Source: Eublepharis macularius (Eukaryota; Chordata; Lepidosauria; Squamata; Eublepharidae). From it: a stretch of 64,000 bases of DNA. The notes beneath the pieces were generated by a model, which did not search any database, had not been told where the DNA came from, and worked only from the letters and a program-made list of their open reading frames with translations. Made by a program: the position numbers and the translations under genes. This document shows positions 55,501 to 64,000 of the stretch, piece after piece (the first letter of the stretch is position 1; the number at the start of each line of letters is the position of its first letter). Location of the stretch: positions 23,456,001 through 23,520,000 of the forward strand of contig NC_072801.1 in assembly GCF_028583425.1 (NCBI RefSeq), in the 5' to 3' direction.

Positions 55501-58500
55501 GTTCTCCACAGTTAGCACACAGGTGTTCCAGTTGAAGCAACTTTATTAGAGATCCATTCAGTACAAGGTGTTCAGACAGTGGAACTGGCAGAAATGACGT
55601 ATGTGGGGCTAGCAATGTTAGTTATAGGGAATATTCCTGTCTTTGGGAAAGAGGACTGTTAACAAGGGGTTGGGGGTTGGGGTGAGACATTATTTTAGAG
55701 TAGACAGTGAGAAAGACAAACTTATCTTTGGTTCTCAAGAAGGATACATTTCGAGCCAGTTTCAGCTGGCAGTCAAGGACACTGGCTTAGCGGAGCGAGA
55801 AAGAGAAAGTAAACATTTGCGAGAAAACCTGCTGGCATTACAGCAATAAAGAATTTCCCATACTTTCAGAGACCAAAGGCAGAGCCCATATACATTCATG
55901 GCAGATATGCAGAAGGCATATATGACATTGTCAATGCTACCCTTCACACTCATCTTTATGAAAAACAGCTTCTGGGCTGAAAAGTCAAGGCAGCCTCCAT
56001 TGAGTTTCTGAGAGCTAAACTACAAGTGACGCCTGACACAGGTTGGACACTTGTCAGCTTCCCTCAAGTTTTGATGGGAAATGTAGGCAGCTTGGAGGAA
56101 TGCTGGATAAGTGACAGTTGAAAAGTCCATTGGGCAGTAGTCGGAGAGCCAAGCTACAAGACCAGGATGCCTACATTTCCCATCAAAACTTGAGGGAAGC
56201 TGACAAGTGTCCAACCTGTGTCAGGTGTCACTTGTAGCTTGGCTCTGAGTGTTCTCCCATCCAGGAACAAACCACACCCACACCTGCTTAGCTTCAGCAC
56301 AGAGGCCTGGTTCCTTCAGACCCAGCAATGAGATACCCGTCTCTGCAGTCTAATATGGATGAACGGTTTTAGTATTATGCAACTGCTTCACTGGTCTGCC
56401 TTCCTTTCCAGTTTGCCAAGGAATATGGGCCCGTGTATACCCTCCATTTCGGATTCCAGAAAGCCGTAGTCCTGACCGGCTATGAAGCCGTGAGGGATGC
56501 CCTTGTCAACTTCACAGAAGAATTTGTGGACAGGCCGCCAATACCAATATTTGAGGAGATTCAGCACGGCAATGGTAAGGAGGAAATAGAACAGCTTTAA
56601 TTTCCAAAGCTCAGAGCAAAGAAAAATTTGCTTAACGAGGTTTGTTTGCCAGGTGGAGCGCTAATTGTTTGGTGCTAATAGTTTCAGCTACTAATGCCAT
56701 GTTCTCTTGGTTTGATTGGAGTTGGCACCAATTTGCATCATAAGCAAATTAAACTGCCCAGATTTGGGGAAATGGGAACACGGCACCCCTACCACCATTA
56801 TCTCATCATATCTGCTGGTCTGGGTTGGAATATTAGGAATGTGGCCCAGAGGGAAACCTGCTAGGCGGAGTGTCCCTCCAAGCCAGCTGAATTTGATGCC
56901 CTTTCTATAGGGCCCAAGGCTTCTAGCATCACAACAAAGAATCTTGTTCAGTGAGACTCAACTCCAAACAAATGAGACCAGGTTGTATCTCTGCTGCTTA
57001 CAGGTGTTTTCTTTTCAACTGGAGAACTGTGGAGGACGACCCGCCGGTTCACCATGGCCAGTATGCGCAATCTTGGAATGGGGAAGAAATTCCTTGAGGA
57101 CCAAATTATTGAAGAACTCTGTTTCCTTATAAGGAGCATTAAAGCTTTTGAAGGTGTGTATGTGTGGGGTGGGTGGGTGGGTTGGTGATCATGGCAGTTC
57201 CTGCACCGGCTGTGCCCAATAGCAAATCTGCACACCCCGGGCAAAAGTTTAAATTTATAAATCTGTATTTCTTCATGCCACATATAAATCAAGTAAAACC
57301 CCAGTTTGTTTAGCTTAGATACCTTGTGATGTTCTAGTTCTTCTTTTGTGGTATCAAAGAAATCAGTCACTCGTATGGATGCCAATTGTCGAATGCCACT
57401 GTACATTTTCTGGCTAATACAGAAGCAAACATGAATGCAAAGCAAGCCAATGTTGCCAGCTTTCAAGTGCCCCAGGCAGGTAATCTTCACTTGTAATCGT
57501 TGAAAGAGTGGGGGCAGCGATTCCTGCTCATCCTTTTCTTCCACAGCAGATGGTTTGTTGGTCCCCCAGCAACAAAATTTCAGGGGCTTAGGGAAGGTTA
57601 TTTTATTATTTATTAAATTTATAGTCCGCTCTTCCCGCAAGTGGGATCAGAGCAGATAACATCACAAAATATAATCGTAATAAAATCACATAAAATTCAG
57701 TAAACACAGAGCTCTAGGCAGCAGCCCATATGGCTTAATCCGACCAAAATATCCCAAGAGATGGGAACTGGTAGACAATATTAAGTGTCTCAGTGGCAAG
57801 CTGAGGTGAGGGGGGTTTCAATCCCCCCCTCAACAGGAGACCAGCAGGAGAACCCACCACCACCCTGACTACAACCATATGCCTGGCAGAACATCTCTGT
57901 CTTACAGGCCCGGCAGGATAGCAAATCTCGCTGGGCCCTAACTTCAGCAGAAAGTTCCACCAGGTTGGTGCCAGGACCAAAAAGGCCCTGGCCCTGGGCG
58001 AGGCCAGGCAAGCATCCTTGGGGCTAGGGATCACCAGCAGCTGTTTTTCGGCCAAACAAAGCGCCCGCTGAGGAGCATATGGTAAGAGGCGGTCCTGCAG
58101 ATATGCTGGTCCCAGTCCGCTAAGGGCTTTATAGGTTACACCCAAATCTTGAACCTGATCCGGAATTTCACTGGGATCCGGTGCAGCTGGCACAGGACGG
58201 GTGTGATATGTGCCCTATATGGTGTCCCCATAAGGACACGTGCAGCTGCATTCTGGACAGTTGTAATTTCTGGGCCAGACCCAAGAGAAGCCCTGCATAG
58301 AGCAAGTTACAGTCATCTAATTTGGAGGTAACCATTGCCTAGATCACTGTCCTTAGGTCCTGGGTCGAGAGGTAAGGGACAAGCTGCCTGGCCTGGCGCA
58401 GATGGGAAAAGGCAGATCTGGTAACTGCTGTGACCTGGGCCTCCATCGAAAAGGAGGCATCCAGGATCACCCCCAGACTCTTAACCATCACAGCAGGCAC

Positions 58501-61500
58501 AAGCGGTGCCCCATTGAGGGTCGGGAGCCGGATTCCTGAGCCCAACAGCCCACGACCCAAGTCCAGGATCTCCGTTTGCATGGGGTTCAGTTTCAGCCAA
58601 CTCTGTTTCAACCATCCAGTCATGGCCTCAAAAGCTCTAGCCAAGGCATCTGGGGCAGAGTTGGACCATCCGTCCAGCCATCAACAGATACAACTGGGTG
58701 TCATCTGTAGTAAGTAGGGAATTCCCACTCTACACGGTCTGAAGATGGTTGGATACATCCCAATTTTGCATGCGGCCACTGAACAGATGCTAAATTTTTC
58801 TTCTGCTCTGCCTGTTCACTGCAGGTAAGCCTTTTGGCCTCAGGACCTTCAACACTGCCCCCACCAATATCACCTTTGCCATCTTGTTCGGGGAGAGGTT
58901 CGACTACAAAGATCCGGTATTCCTGACTCTGTTAAGACTCATTGACGAAGTGATGTGCCTTCTTGGGTCGCCACTCTTGCACGTAAGCCGATATTCTCCT
59001 TGTAGCTATTATCCCTTACTCGTGTACTCACCTGGCACTGATGCATTCGCAAAAATCAGAAATGGAAACCTTCCTCCCCAAATCCCTATACTTCTACATT
59101 CACTTCAGATTCTTTGGGTTTAGCTTAACCATGGAAAAAATTCTTGCTTGCTGCTTTTCCCTGCTGCACTAGTTTTCTACTTGAAGGGAGGTTTTCCAAA
59201 ATGCAATTTCTCTTCCAGCAACCCAAAAGCAGTATTATCTATCCCACCAGCTAATTCAACATTGAGCACAAGAAGCTTGCCTTTGACTTGAGTCTTGCCC
59301 TTGGGGTTTATCCTGGTTAGTCTTGTGAGCTCTGATAGGCAGCAGCTGTTCAGGAACTCAGGTGGAGGGCTTTCACATCACCTGCTACCTCATTCTTTTA
59401 AACAGAAATGCCAGGGATTGAACCCAGGACCCTCTGCATGCCAAGCAGATGATCTAACATCAAGCCCTGGCCCCTCCCCAGCCTCATTCTGCCACGTGCA
59501 CAGAGGGAGATAAAAACTACAGAATCATATTGTTGCAGTCTAAAAATAGAATTGGTTATCCACTCTAAAATTCCAATGAACGGCATACAGAAGTTTCACC
59601 AAACAGATGCCAATATTTAGAGCATCCATCACTAACCAAGAACTGTGGCTAATGGTGATTTTTAGTTCTTCTGTTAGATTGGGGGCGGGGGTGTCGTGTG
59701 AGTTACAAAACTGGCGTTTAAACGTGAAGTCCAAGGAAACTAGTGTGATGTAGTGGTGAGAGTGTTCGATTAGGACCTGGGACAACTGGTTTTGAATCCC
59801 TCACTCAACCACAGAAGCCTGTCAGGTGACCTTGGGCCCATCACAATCTCTCGGCCTAATCTACCCTCACAAAGTTGTTGCAGGGAGGATTAAGTGGAGG
59901 GGGAGGACAATGTGAAAAGCCACTTTGGGTCCCTGATCAGGGAGAAAACAGGGATATAAATTAAAACAAAAAAGAGATAAGGAAACCAAATTCATTAAAT
60001 TTTATTTAAAGACTGTTAATTTTAATTTGCTTCTTCCCACATTTCTTCCCACTGGGGACCCAGGGTGGCTTACATAATTGTTCTCTCCTCTATTTATCCT
60101 CACAAGAACCCTGCGAGGTAGGTTAGGTTGAGGATGTGTGACTGGCCCAAGCCACCCAGTGAGCTTCCAAAGCAGAGGTCGTTTCCACACGTCCCAGCAT
60201 AGTGCTAAAAAAACACAAGGGCGTCTTCCTGGCGTGATTTCTGACATCATCAAAATCGTGCCGGGAACCTGCCCTCGTCGCATTCGTTTAGCGCTGCACC
60301 GGGACATGTGGAAACAATCAGAGAGTCTCTCTACACAAGACAACTTACACGGGGACGCTCAAGTGACCTACTTTCTGTGTGGTTTTATACTCACGTGTAC
60401 TCAAGTCTCCGTAGCAATGCATGGGTATCCACAATGGGAGAACAAGCATAAGATCTTTCACTTCAGTGTCCCTGTGTAAGATGTCTTGTGTAGAGAATCT
60501 AAATTTCGAAGCAAACTTTTTCCTTGTTCGATTGGCAAAGAAACTACTGTAGACTTGCTTGCTTTGTATTAATTTAGTTGTAATCATTCTGTACCTGATC
60601 TATATCCTCCTTGGAGCTCATAGATTTCCTCTCCTCACCTTGAGAGAGAGTTAGGCAGAGAGAGTCACTGATAGGACTACTGACCTCTAAGTACAGCCGG
60701 GAGGTCTCCCTGGATTACAACTGATCTCTGGACCATATTAGTCAGTCCCCCTGGAGAAATGGCTGCTTTGGAGGGTGGACTTTATGGCTTTATACCCCAT
60801 TGAGGTCCCTCCCCTTCCCAAATCCCACCCTTCCCAGGCCCCACCCCCCACATCTCCAGGAATTTCCCAATCCAGAGTTGGCAACTTAAGAGTTTCTCTG
60901 CACAAGGCATCTTACATGGGGAAGCTCAAGTGACTTACTTTCTGCGTGGTCTTATATTCAGGTGTACTCTGTCTCCCTAGCAGTGCATGTGTATCCACAA
61001 TGGAAGAACAAGCGTAAGAGCTTTCACTTGAGCGTCCCCATGTAAGATGTCTTGTGTGGAGACTCAGAGTGAGGATTCAAACCTGGTTCTCCCATATCCT
61101 AGACTGAGGCTCTAACCACTACACCAAGATGATCTGGTAATTCAAGATTATCATAATCCCCATTGGAGGTATCCTCATTTGCAGTTGGGAAGGGGGGGGG
61201 GTCAGGGCTGTCCTTGCCCCTGGAAAATTCAGATGGGGAGGCACTGGAAACCGCATTTCGTCTAGACCAAAAGTTCCAATAGTTAATCCTACGCCCCAGG
61301 CCAACAGGTGCTATTAAGGCAGAGAAACACTTTTAATAAGGGTGGGTTTTGGTGGGTATACATTACTTGGCAACGTAACTAATCTTTCTCCTCCCTCTGT
61401 CCAATGCCTCCCCTCTTTTCCCCATTGTTTGCTCTCAACTAGCTGTTCAACTTCTACCCCTTCCTGGGTTTTTTTTTCAACGTCCACAAAACGTTACTCC

Positions 61501-63996
61501 AAAAAGTCGAAGAGGTCCGCATCATTATCCGGGATTACATTAAGGCTAGCAAGCAAGACATCCACGCCAACGGCCTCAAAAGTTATACGGACGCATTAGT
61601 CTTCAAGCAGCAAGAGGTATTTGGGGGCTGGTTGAGCCCTGAAATCACAAGACCCACCTGCTGGGTCAGACTGAAGGGTGCTCCAGGTTCAACAGCAGCC
61701 TCCAGAAATGCCAAAAGCAGGCCTTGATGGCTGCCAGGAATGTGGAGGTCGGAAGGGGGCAAAATTTTGTGGGCCTAATCACCCTGGAGCCCCGAGATTA
61801 GTTTGTGTTTGTTGGTCTGATGGGGGCCCAGAGGGAGTCTTTGTGTGCAGGCCCATGAGGGCTCTCAGCAAATCCTTTTCCTTCTCTCAGCATCTGATAC
61901 TCAATGGTATCCTGCCTCTGAATACAGAGGTTACATTAGGCTATCAACAGCATTTGATAGACGTTTCTGTAGATGTGTTTAATCTCTCCAAATGGCCTTG
62001 CCGGGAAGCCAAGATCATCCTTTGAGAACTTGATTTTTCCTTCCTAGTGTTTAATAACATTAACAACAACAACAACATTTGATTTATATACTGCCCTTCA
62101 GGACAACTTAACATCCACTCAGAGCGGTTTACAAACTACGTCATTATTATCCCCACAACAAACACCCTGTGAGGTGGGTGGGGCTAAGAGAGCTCCGAGA
62201 AGCTGTGACTGACCCAAGGTTACCCTTTGGCTTCAAGCAGAGGAGTGGGGAATCAAACCCGGCTCTCCAGATTAGAGTCCCATGCTCTTAACCACCACAC
62301 CAAACTGGCTCTCTGTAAAATTTAATTTACAGTCTCATGTTTTTCTGCATATTTGGGGAGTCCTGAGTACATAAGGAGTCCCACTTTGTCTGGAGGGTGG
62401 TGGCCTGGTTTTGTTATTTTTTCACAGTGGGGTGACAGTCATTTTACTGTTCAACAGATTGATAGTAATGAGCCTAGACAACCAAATCTAAGGAAAACAT
62501 TGTGGCCGAACTGACAGTATTAAAAAAAAAACCTGTTTGTTTGAAAGACATAACACACCCTTAAGCCTCAAGGAACTGTTTTAGTTTACTTTTTTTTTTA
62601 AATGAAACCACAATTGTTAATATACTTTTGTACAACCTCAGGTGCTATAGGTGGCTGAATCAACTTTCCAGTTGAGCAATGGAATGGTTTTCTTCCAAAA
62701 ATTGTGGAATCTTTATTTTAAAGGCAAGACCATCCAATCATTGCAACCTAGTTTCCTTAAATGGCAGGCACATCTTTATAAAAGGTCCAAAGTTGAATTC
62801 GCCTGTACCTGCTTAGTTGACCAGTAGAATTATCCACCTATTACGCAGGGGAGCTGGGACTGCATTGGCAAAGAGTTATTTTGTGAGTTTTTACTGGGGT
62901 GAGATTTGAATCCAGGACTTTCTGGACCTCAGCTGTCGTCTCTGAGGCATGGCACCCTAGCAATCTGGCAGCAGTCATAAGCTTGTGTGAATATGCAAGC
63001 AGAATTTTCTTTTCTTTGTGGATTTTCTACATTCCCGCAAGCCATTTTATTATTGAGCACAGGTCTCTAAATTCTACTCAATGGAAAACAGCAGACAAAT
63101 ACAACCCAAATGACTCTGTTCTTGATGAGAATCCATAGCCTTTCCCAATCTCTGCCATTTTAAACAAGCCAGTTCACACAAGTGTGCACACCTGAGAATC
63201 TGTAGCTGAACTAATTCCACTGCACTTTACACTGTAGCTAACACTGTGGGCCAAACTACAAGTGACGAATGACACAGGTTGGACACCTGTCAGCTTCCCT
63301 CAAGTTTTGATGGGAAATGTAGGCAGCTTGGCGGAATGTTGGACAAGTGACAGTTGAAAAGTCCATTGGACAGCAGTCGGAAAGCCAAACTGCAAGACCA
63401 GGACGCCTGCATTTCCCATCAAAACTTGAGGGAAGCTGACAAGTGTCCAACCTGTGTCATTCATCACTTGTAGCTTGGCCCTGAGTGAACCAACTCCACT
63501 GTAGCCAAATCGCTTGCTTCCTTTTAATCCTCACAACAACCCAGTGAGGTAGGTTAGGCTGGACGAGAGGGAGCAACAGGCCGGTCAGCTTCATGGCTGA
63601 CAGTTTGGAAGCAGGGTCTCTTTGGTCTTTCCCCCATGCTGTAACTTCTATGCTGCACTGGTCGACTACGGTAACCCATGCCATTGTTTGAGCTAACATG
63701 AAATTTAATCTGTGGAGTTAGGATCTGGGGTGGCTCATTTGCACAAGCTTTAAATCTGCCATCCTAAAGGGTAGAAAGGTGCACATCTGAACCAGCCTTC
63801 GGAACACTGCCCTTCCCCTTCCTTTCAATTGTGCACGTGCTTTCTCCCCACCAGGATGCAAGCAAGAAAGAGAACCTTTTCCATGACGACAACCTGATAG
63901 CATCCATCCTGGATCTGGTCATGGCCGGCACTGAAACCACTGCGACAACGTTGCAATGGGCTGTACTGCTCATGATGAAATACCCCTCGATTCAAG
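52400..63996 (+). CDS. CYP2W1: CYP2W1-type cytochrome P450, coding exons 1-6 of a spliced gene
   Basis: Microsomal haem monooxygenase of family CYP2. Six exons (52400-52594, 56412-56574, 57004-57153, 58825-58982, 61443-61616, 63855-63996) join in frame and give about 327 residues of a ~490-residue protein. Visible parts: an N-terminal membrane anchor (residues 1-30), a proline hinge PPGPKPLP (39-46), helix-C WRTTR (129-133), and I-helix AGTETT (304-309) with the acid-threonine pair used in oxygen activation. Exons 2, 3 and 6 (163, 150 and 142 bp) have the standard CYP2 lengths. Blocks such as RPPIPIF, NITFAILFGERFDY and LIDEV resemble human CYP2W1, and COX19/ADAP1 adjacency supports orthology. 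The haem-cysteine exons lie off the right edge. No stops or frame damage seen. Another CYP2 paralogue is the main alternative. Confidence 0.9.
52640..52850 (+). repeat. Interspersed repeat, worn copy of the 50980 family
   Basis: ACTTTGTTGGTCCTTAAGGT and CTGCAAACCAACACAGCTGC. It starts about 45 bp after the CYP2W1 exon-1 donor. Confidence 0.55.
53362..53508. mobile_element. Fold-back MITE, relative of 20821
   Basis: GGATAATGCACTTTCAATGC faces GGAAGTGCATTATCC. The centre is GGTGGATTTTTTGTTCCACA. Confidence 0.7.
54310..54512 (+). repeat. Interspersed repeat with long hairpin and hammerhead-like core
   Basis: CCAACTTTATAGCAGCATAA faces TTATGCTACTATGAAGTTGG. In the loop is CTGACGA (54385-54391), A, GAGA/TCTC and GAAA (54409-54412). 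The tail GGTACTACTGGGCTCTTTAC and CAGACTAACATGGCTAGC resembles that of the 50980 family. Confidence 0.55.
54660..54815 (-). repeat. 5S rRNA-derived SINE, minus
   Basis: GGAGGTCTCCCACCCAAGTA and CCCTGATTAGCTTCC (5S in reverse), with GGTTGGCCATTGCCTTCCTC as the shared body. Confidence 0.72.
55288..55475. repeat. GTTGCCA-type MITE
   Basis: Starts TAGGGTTTCCACGGCTGG, core GGGGAACTGATCCCTG, end CCACCAGGAGGTTGGCTG. Confidence 0.6.
55480..56005. other. CYP2W1 intron 1: possible old unclassified repeat
   Basis: An antisense AATAAA (AACTTTATTAGAG near 55540) and uniform AG-rich sequence suggest a retroelement remnant. No ends or coding sequence let me name it. Confidence 0.2.
56012..56246. mobile_element. 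Fold-back MITE, AGAGCCAAGCTACAAG family, 235 bp
   Basis: AGGTTGGACACTTGTCAGCT faces AGCTGACAAGTGTCCAACCT, with arms of about 85 bp. The inner TTTGATGGGAAATGTAGG faces CCTACATTTCCCATCAAA. It lies 165 bp before CYP2W1 exon 2. Confidence 0.88.
56412..56574 (+). CDS. CYP2W1: CYP2W1 coding exon 2
   Basis: 163 bp, the standard CYP2 exon-2 length. It encodes FAKEYGPVYTLHFG through RPPIPIFEEIQHGN plus one base. The acceptor is TTTCCAG and the donor GTAAGG. The preceding intron is 3.8 kb and holds SINE- and MITE-like repeats. Confidence 0.94.
57004..57153 (+). CDS. CYP2W1: CYP2W1 coding exon 3 (helix C)
   Basis: 150 bp, the standard CYP2 length. It reads VFFSTGELWRTTRRFTM through IRSIKAFE plus one base. 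W-R-T-T-R is the helix-C WxxxR motif, whose Trp and Arg contact a haem propionate. The acceptor is CTTACAG and the donor GTGTGT. A 230-codon open frame on the other strand here is an accident. Confidence 0.93.
57605..58715 (-). mobile_element. L2-clade LINE, 3' end, antisense in CYP2W1 intron 3
   Basis: The minus strand reads WLKQSWLKLNPMQTEILDLG, VKSLGVILDASFSMEAQV and KLDDCNLLYAGL in order, the C-terminal half of an L2/CR1 ORF2. The last protein block and then the AT-rich 3' end (TATAAATTTAATAAATAATA at 57600-57620) follow. Frame breaks present. Confidence 0.85.
58825..58982 (+). CDS. CYP2W1: CYP2W1 coding exon 4
   Basis: 158 bp: two bases complete a Gly codon, then KPFGLRTFNTAPTNITF through LLGSPLLH. 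It is one codon shorter than the commonest CYP2 exon 4 (161 bp) but equal in residue count to the human CYP2W1 segment. The acceptor is CTGCAG and the donor GTAAGC. Confidence 0.93.
59290..59479 (-). repeat. tRNA-derived SINE, minus (19472 family)
   Basis: TTTCACATCACCTGCTACCT body and GGGATTGAACCCAGGACCCT reversed B-box head. Confidence 0.72.
59741..59972 (+). repeat. Sauria SINE-like tRNA-derived SINE, near full length
   Basis: TAGTGTGATGTAGTGGTGAG head, GGTTTTGAATCCCTC B box, GACCTTGGGCCCATCACAAT body, AAAGCCACTTTGGGTCCCTG end. Confidence 0.82.
60177..60319. mobile_element. Fold-back MITE, GTCGTTTCCACACG ends
   Basis: GTTTCCACACGTCCC faces GGGACATGTGGAAAC. AGCGCTGCACC is near the right end. 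Relative of the 10838 and 18394 group. Confidence 0.6.
60321..60500. mobile_element. Fold-back MITE, CTCTACACAAGAC ends, copy 1
   Basis: CTCTCTACACAAGACAACTT faces AAGATGTCTTGTGTAGAGAA. Inner GGGGACGCTCAAGTGAC. Confidence 0.75.
60694..60887. repeat. GTTGCCA-type MITE, near full length
   Basis: GGTCTCCCTGGATTACAACT start, GGCTTTATACCCCATTGAGG core, CAATCCAGAGTTGGCAAC end, which is cut by the next MITE. Confidence 0.7.
60889..61064. mobile_element. Fold-back MITE, CTCTGCACAAGGC ends, copy 2
   Basis: TCTGCACAAGGCATCTTACA faces TGTAAGATGTCTTGTG. About 85% like copy 1 at 60321 by eye. Confidence 0.75.
61443..61616 (+). CDS. CYP2W1: CYP2W1 coding exon 5
   Basis: 174 bp, 58 codons, phase 0 at both ends. 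It reads LFNFYPFLGFFFNVHKT through SYTDALVFKQQE. It starts with the LFN-YP-LG pattern typical of this exon in CYP2 genes. The acceptor is CAACTAG and the donor GTATTT. It is three bases short of the common 177. Confidence 0.92.
62062..62313 (-). repeat. tRNA-derived SINE, CAAACTGGCTCTC head, minus
   Basis: (AAC)n tail, TTTATATACTGCCCTTCAGG body, reversed head ACCACCACACCAAACTGGCT. Very like the copy at 13617. Confidence 0.8.
62320..63240. other. CYP2W1: CYP2W1 intron 5, nothing recognised
   Basis: A short A9 run near 62522 and a T9 run near 62591; otherwise unique-looking. Confidence 0.4.
63248..63481. mobile_element. Fold-back MITE, GGGCCAAGCTACAAG family, 234 bp
   Basis: GGGCCAAACTACAAGTGACG faces TCATCACTTGTAGCTTGGCC. 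The interior is the same as 56012 (TTTTGATGGGAAATGTAGG and its inverse). Confidence 0.88.
63505..63570 (-). repeat. Sauria SINE-like fragment, minus
   Basis: ATCCTCACAACAACCCAGTG and GGTAGGTTAGGCTGGACG. Confidence 0.6.
63855..63996 (+). CDS. CYP2W1: CYP2W1 coding exon 6 (I helix)
   Basis: 142 bp, the standard CYP2 length. It reads DASKKENLFHDDNLIAS through LLMMKYPSIQ plus one base. It contains the I-helix signature AGTETT. The donor GTGG starts at 63997, four bases before the window ends. Exons 7-9 are not visible. Confidence 0.93.
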
Positions 63997-64000
63997 GTGG

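Larger units (their letters stand above)
60025..61131 (-). repeat. Sauria SINE-like element split by a nest of MITEs
   Basis: The 3' body is at 60025-60176 (CCTCACAAGAACCCTGCGAG) and the tRNA-like head at 61068-61131 (GGATTCAAACCTGGTTCTCC and CTCTAACCACTACACC). The two halves are 890 bp apart and CAGAG stands at both break points. Confidence 0.75.

Noticed and set aside
55480-56005. Possible solo LTR remnant
   Set aside because: Only an antisense AATAAA and general look support it. No clear ends, primer site or target duplication, so it is left unclassified.
56948-57640. 230-codon frame antisense to CYP2W1 exon 3
   Set aside because: It overlaps a true exon on the other strand and runs into L2 tail sequence. 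No recognisable domain.
57735-58193. 152-codon minus frame as a possible host gene
   Set aside because: Its sequence is the C-terminal part of an L2-type LINE and continues the pattern seen upstream at 58339-58644.

Overview
The window is vertebrate nuclear DNA, most likely from a squamate reptile (lizard). The host genes are split into short exons with GT-AG borders. The repeat load includes BovB, L2 and L1 LINE pieces, Penelope-like elements, several tRNA-headed SINE families, a 5S rRNA-derived SINE family and many fold-back hAT-type MITEs. I cannot name the species. There are no prokaryotic-style genes, CRISPR arrays or operons.

Three host genes are recognisable. ADAP1 (ArfGAP with dual PH domains 1) lies on the minus strand. 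Its first four coding exons are at 26765-26849, 18068-18198, 13308-13399 and 2491-2573, and the rest lies beyond the left edge. COX19 (a mitochondrial intermembrane-space copper/redox protein) is complete on the minus strand in three coding exons between 36319 and 33752. A CYP2-family cytochrome P450, called CYP2W1 from sequence and position, runs on the plus strand from 52400. Coding exons 1-6 are present and the rest, including the haem-binding cysteine, is past the right edge. The same three genes are neighbours on human 7p22.3, so this is a conserved block.

Layout: 1-26.8 kb is ADAP1 introns 1-3 plus part of intron 4, filled with SINEs, MITEs, an L1 3' end and a BovB 3' end. 26.8-27.4 kb is the GC-rich ADAP1 promoter. 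27.4-33.7 kb is intergenic, with a 5S-SINE split by an hAT MITE. 33.7-36.4 kb is COX19 with its GC-rich promoter. 36.5-52.3 kb is a repeat-rich spacer holding two different Penelope-like elements (39.5-40.9 and 47.4-48.5 kb), an L2 LINE piece (45.8-47.4 kb), an antisense L1 piece (42.9-43.6 kb) and a 765-bp hAT element with an exact 8-bp target duplication. 52.4-64 kb is CYP2W1, whose introns carry an antisense L2 piece and a SINE split by a nest of MITEs.

The genes are independent: ADAP1 acts in Arf6/phosphoinositide signalling, COX19 in respiratory-chain copper delivery, and CYP2W1 is a microsomal monooxygenase. The most interesting non-gene signal is a hammerhead-ribozyme-like core (CTGAnGA, one extra base, a stem, GAAA) that recurs in at least three unrelated repeat families. 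I found no clear viral element and no evidence for a wholly new system. All coordinates were read by eye and exon borders were set by reading frame plus splice sites.
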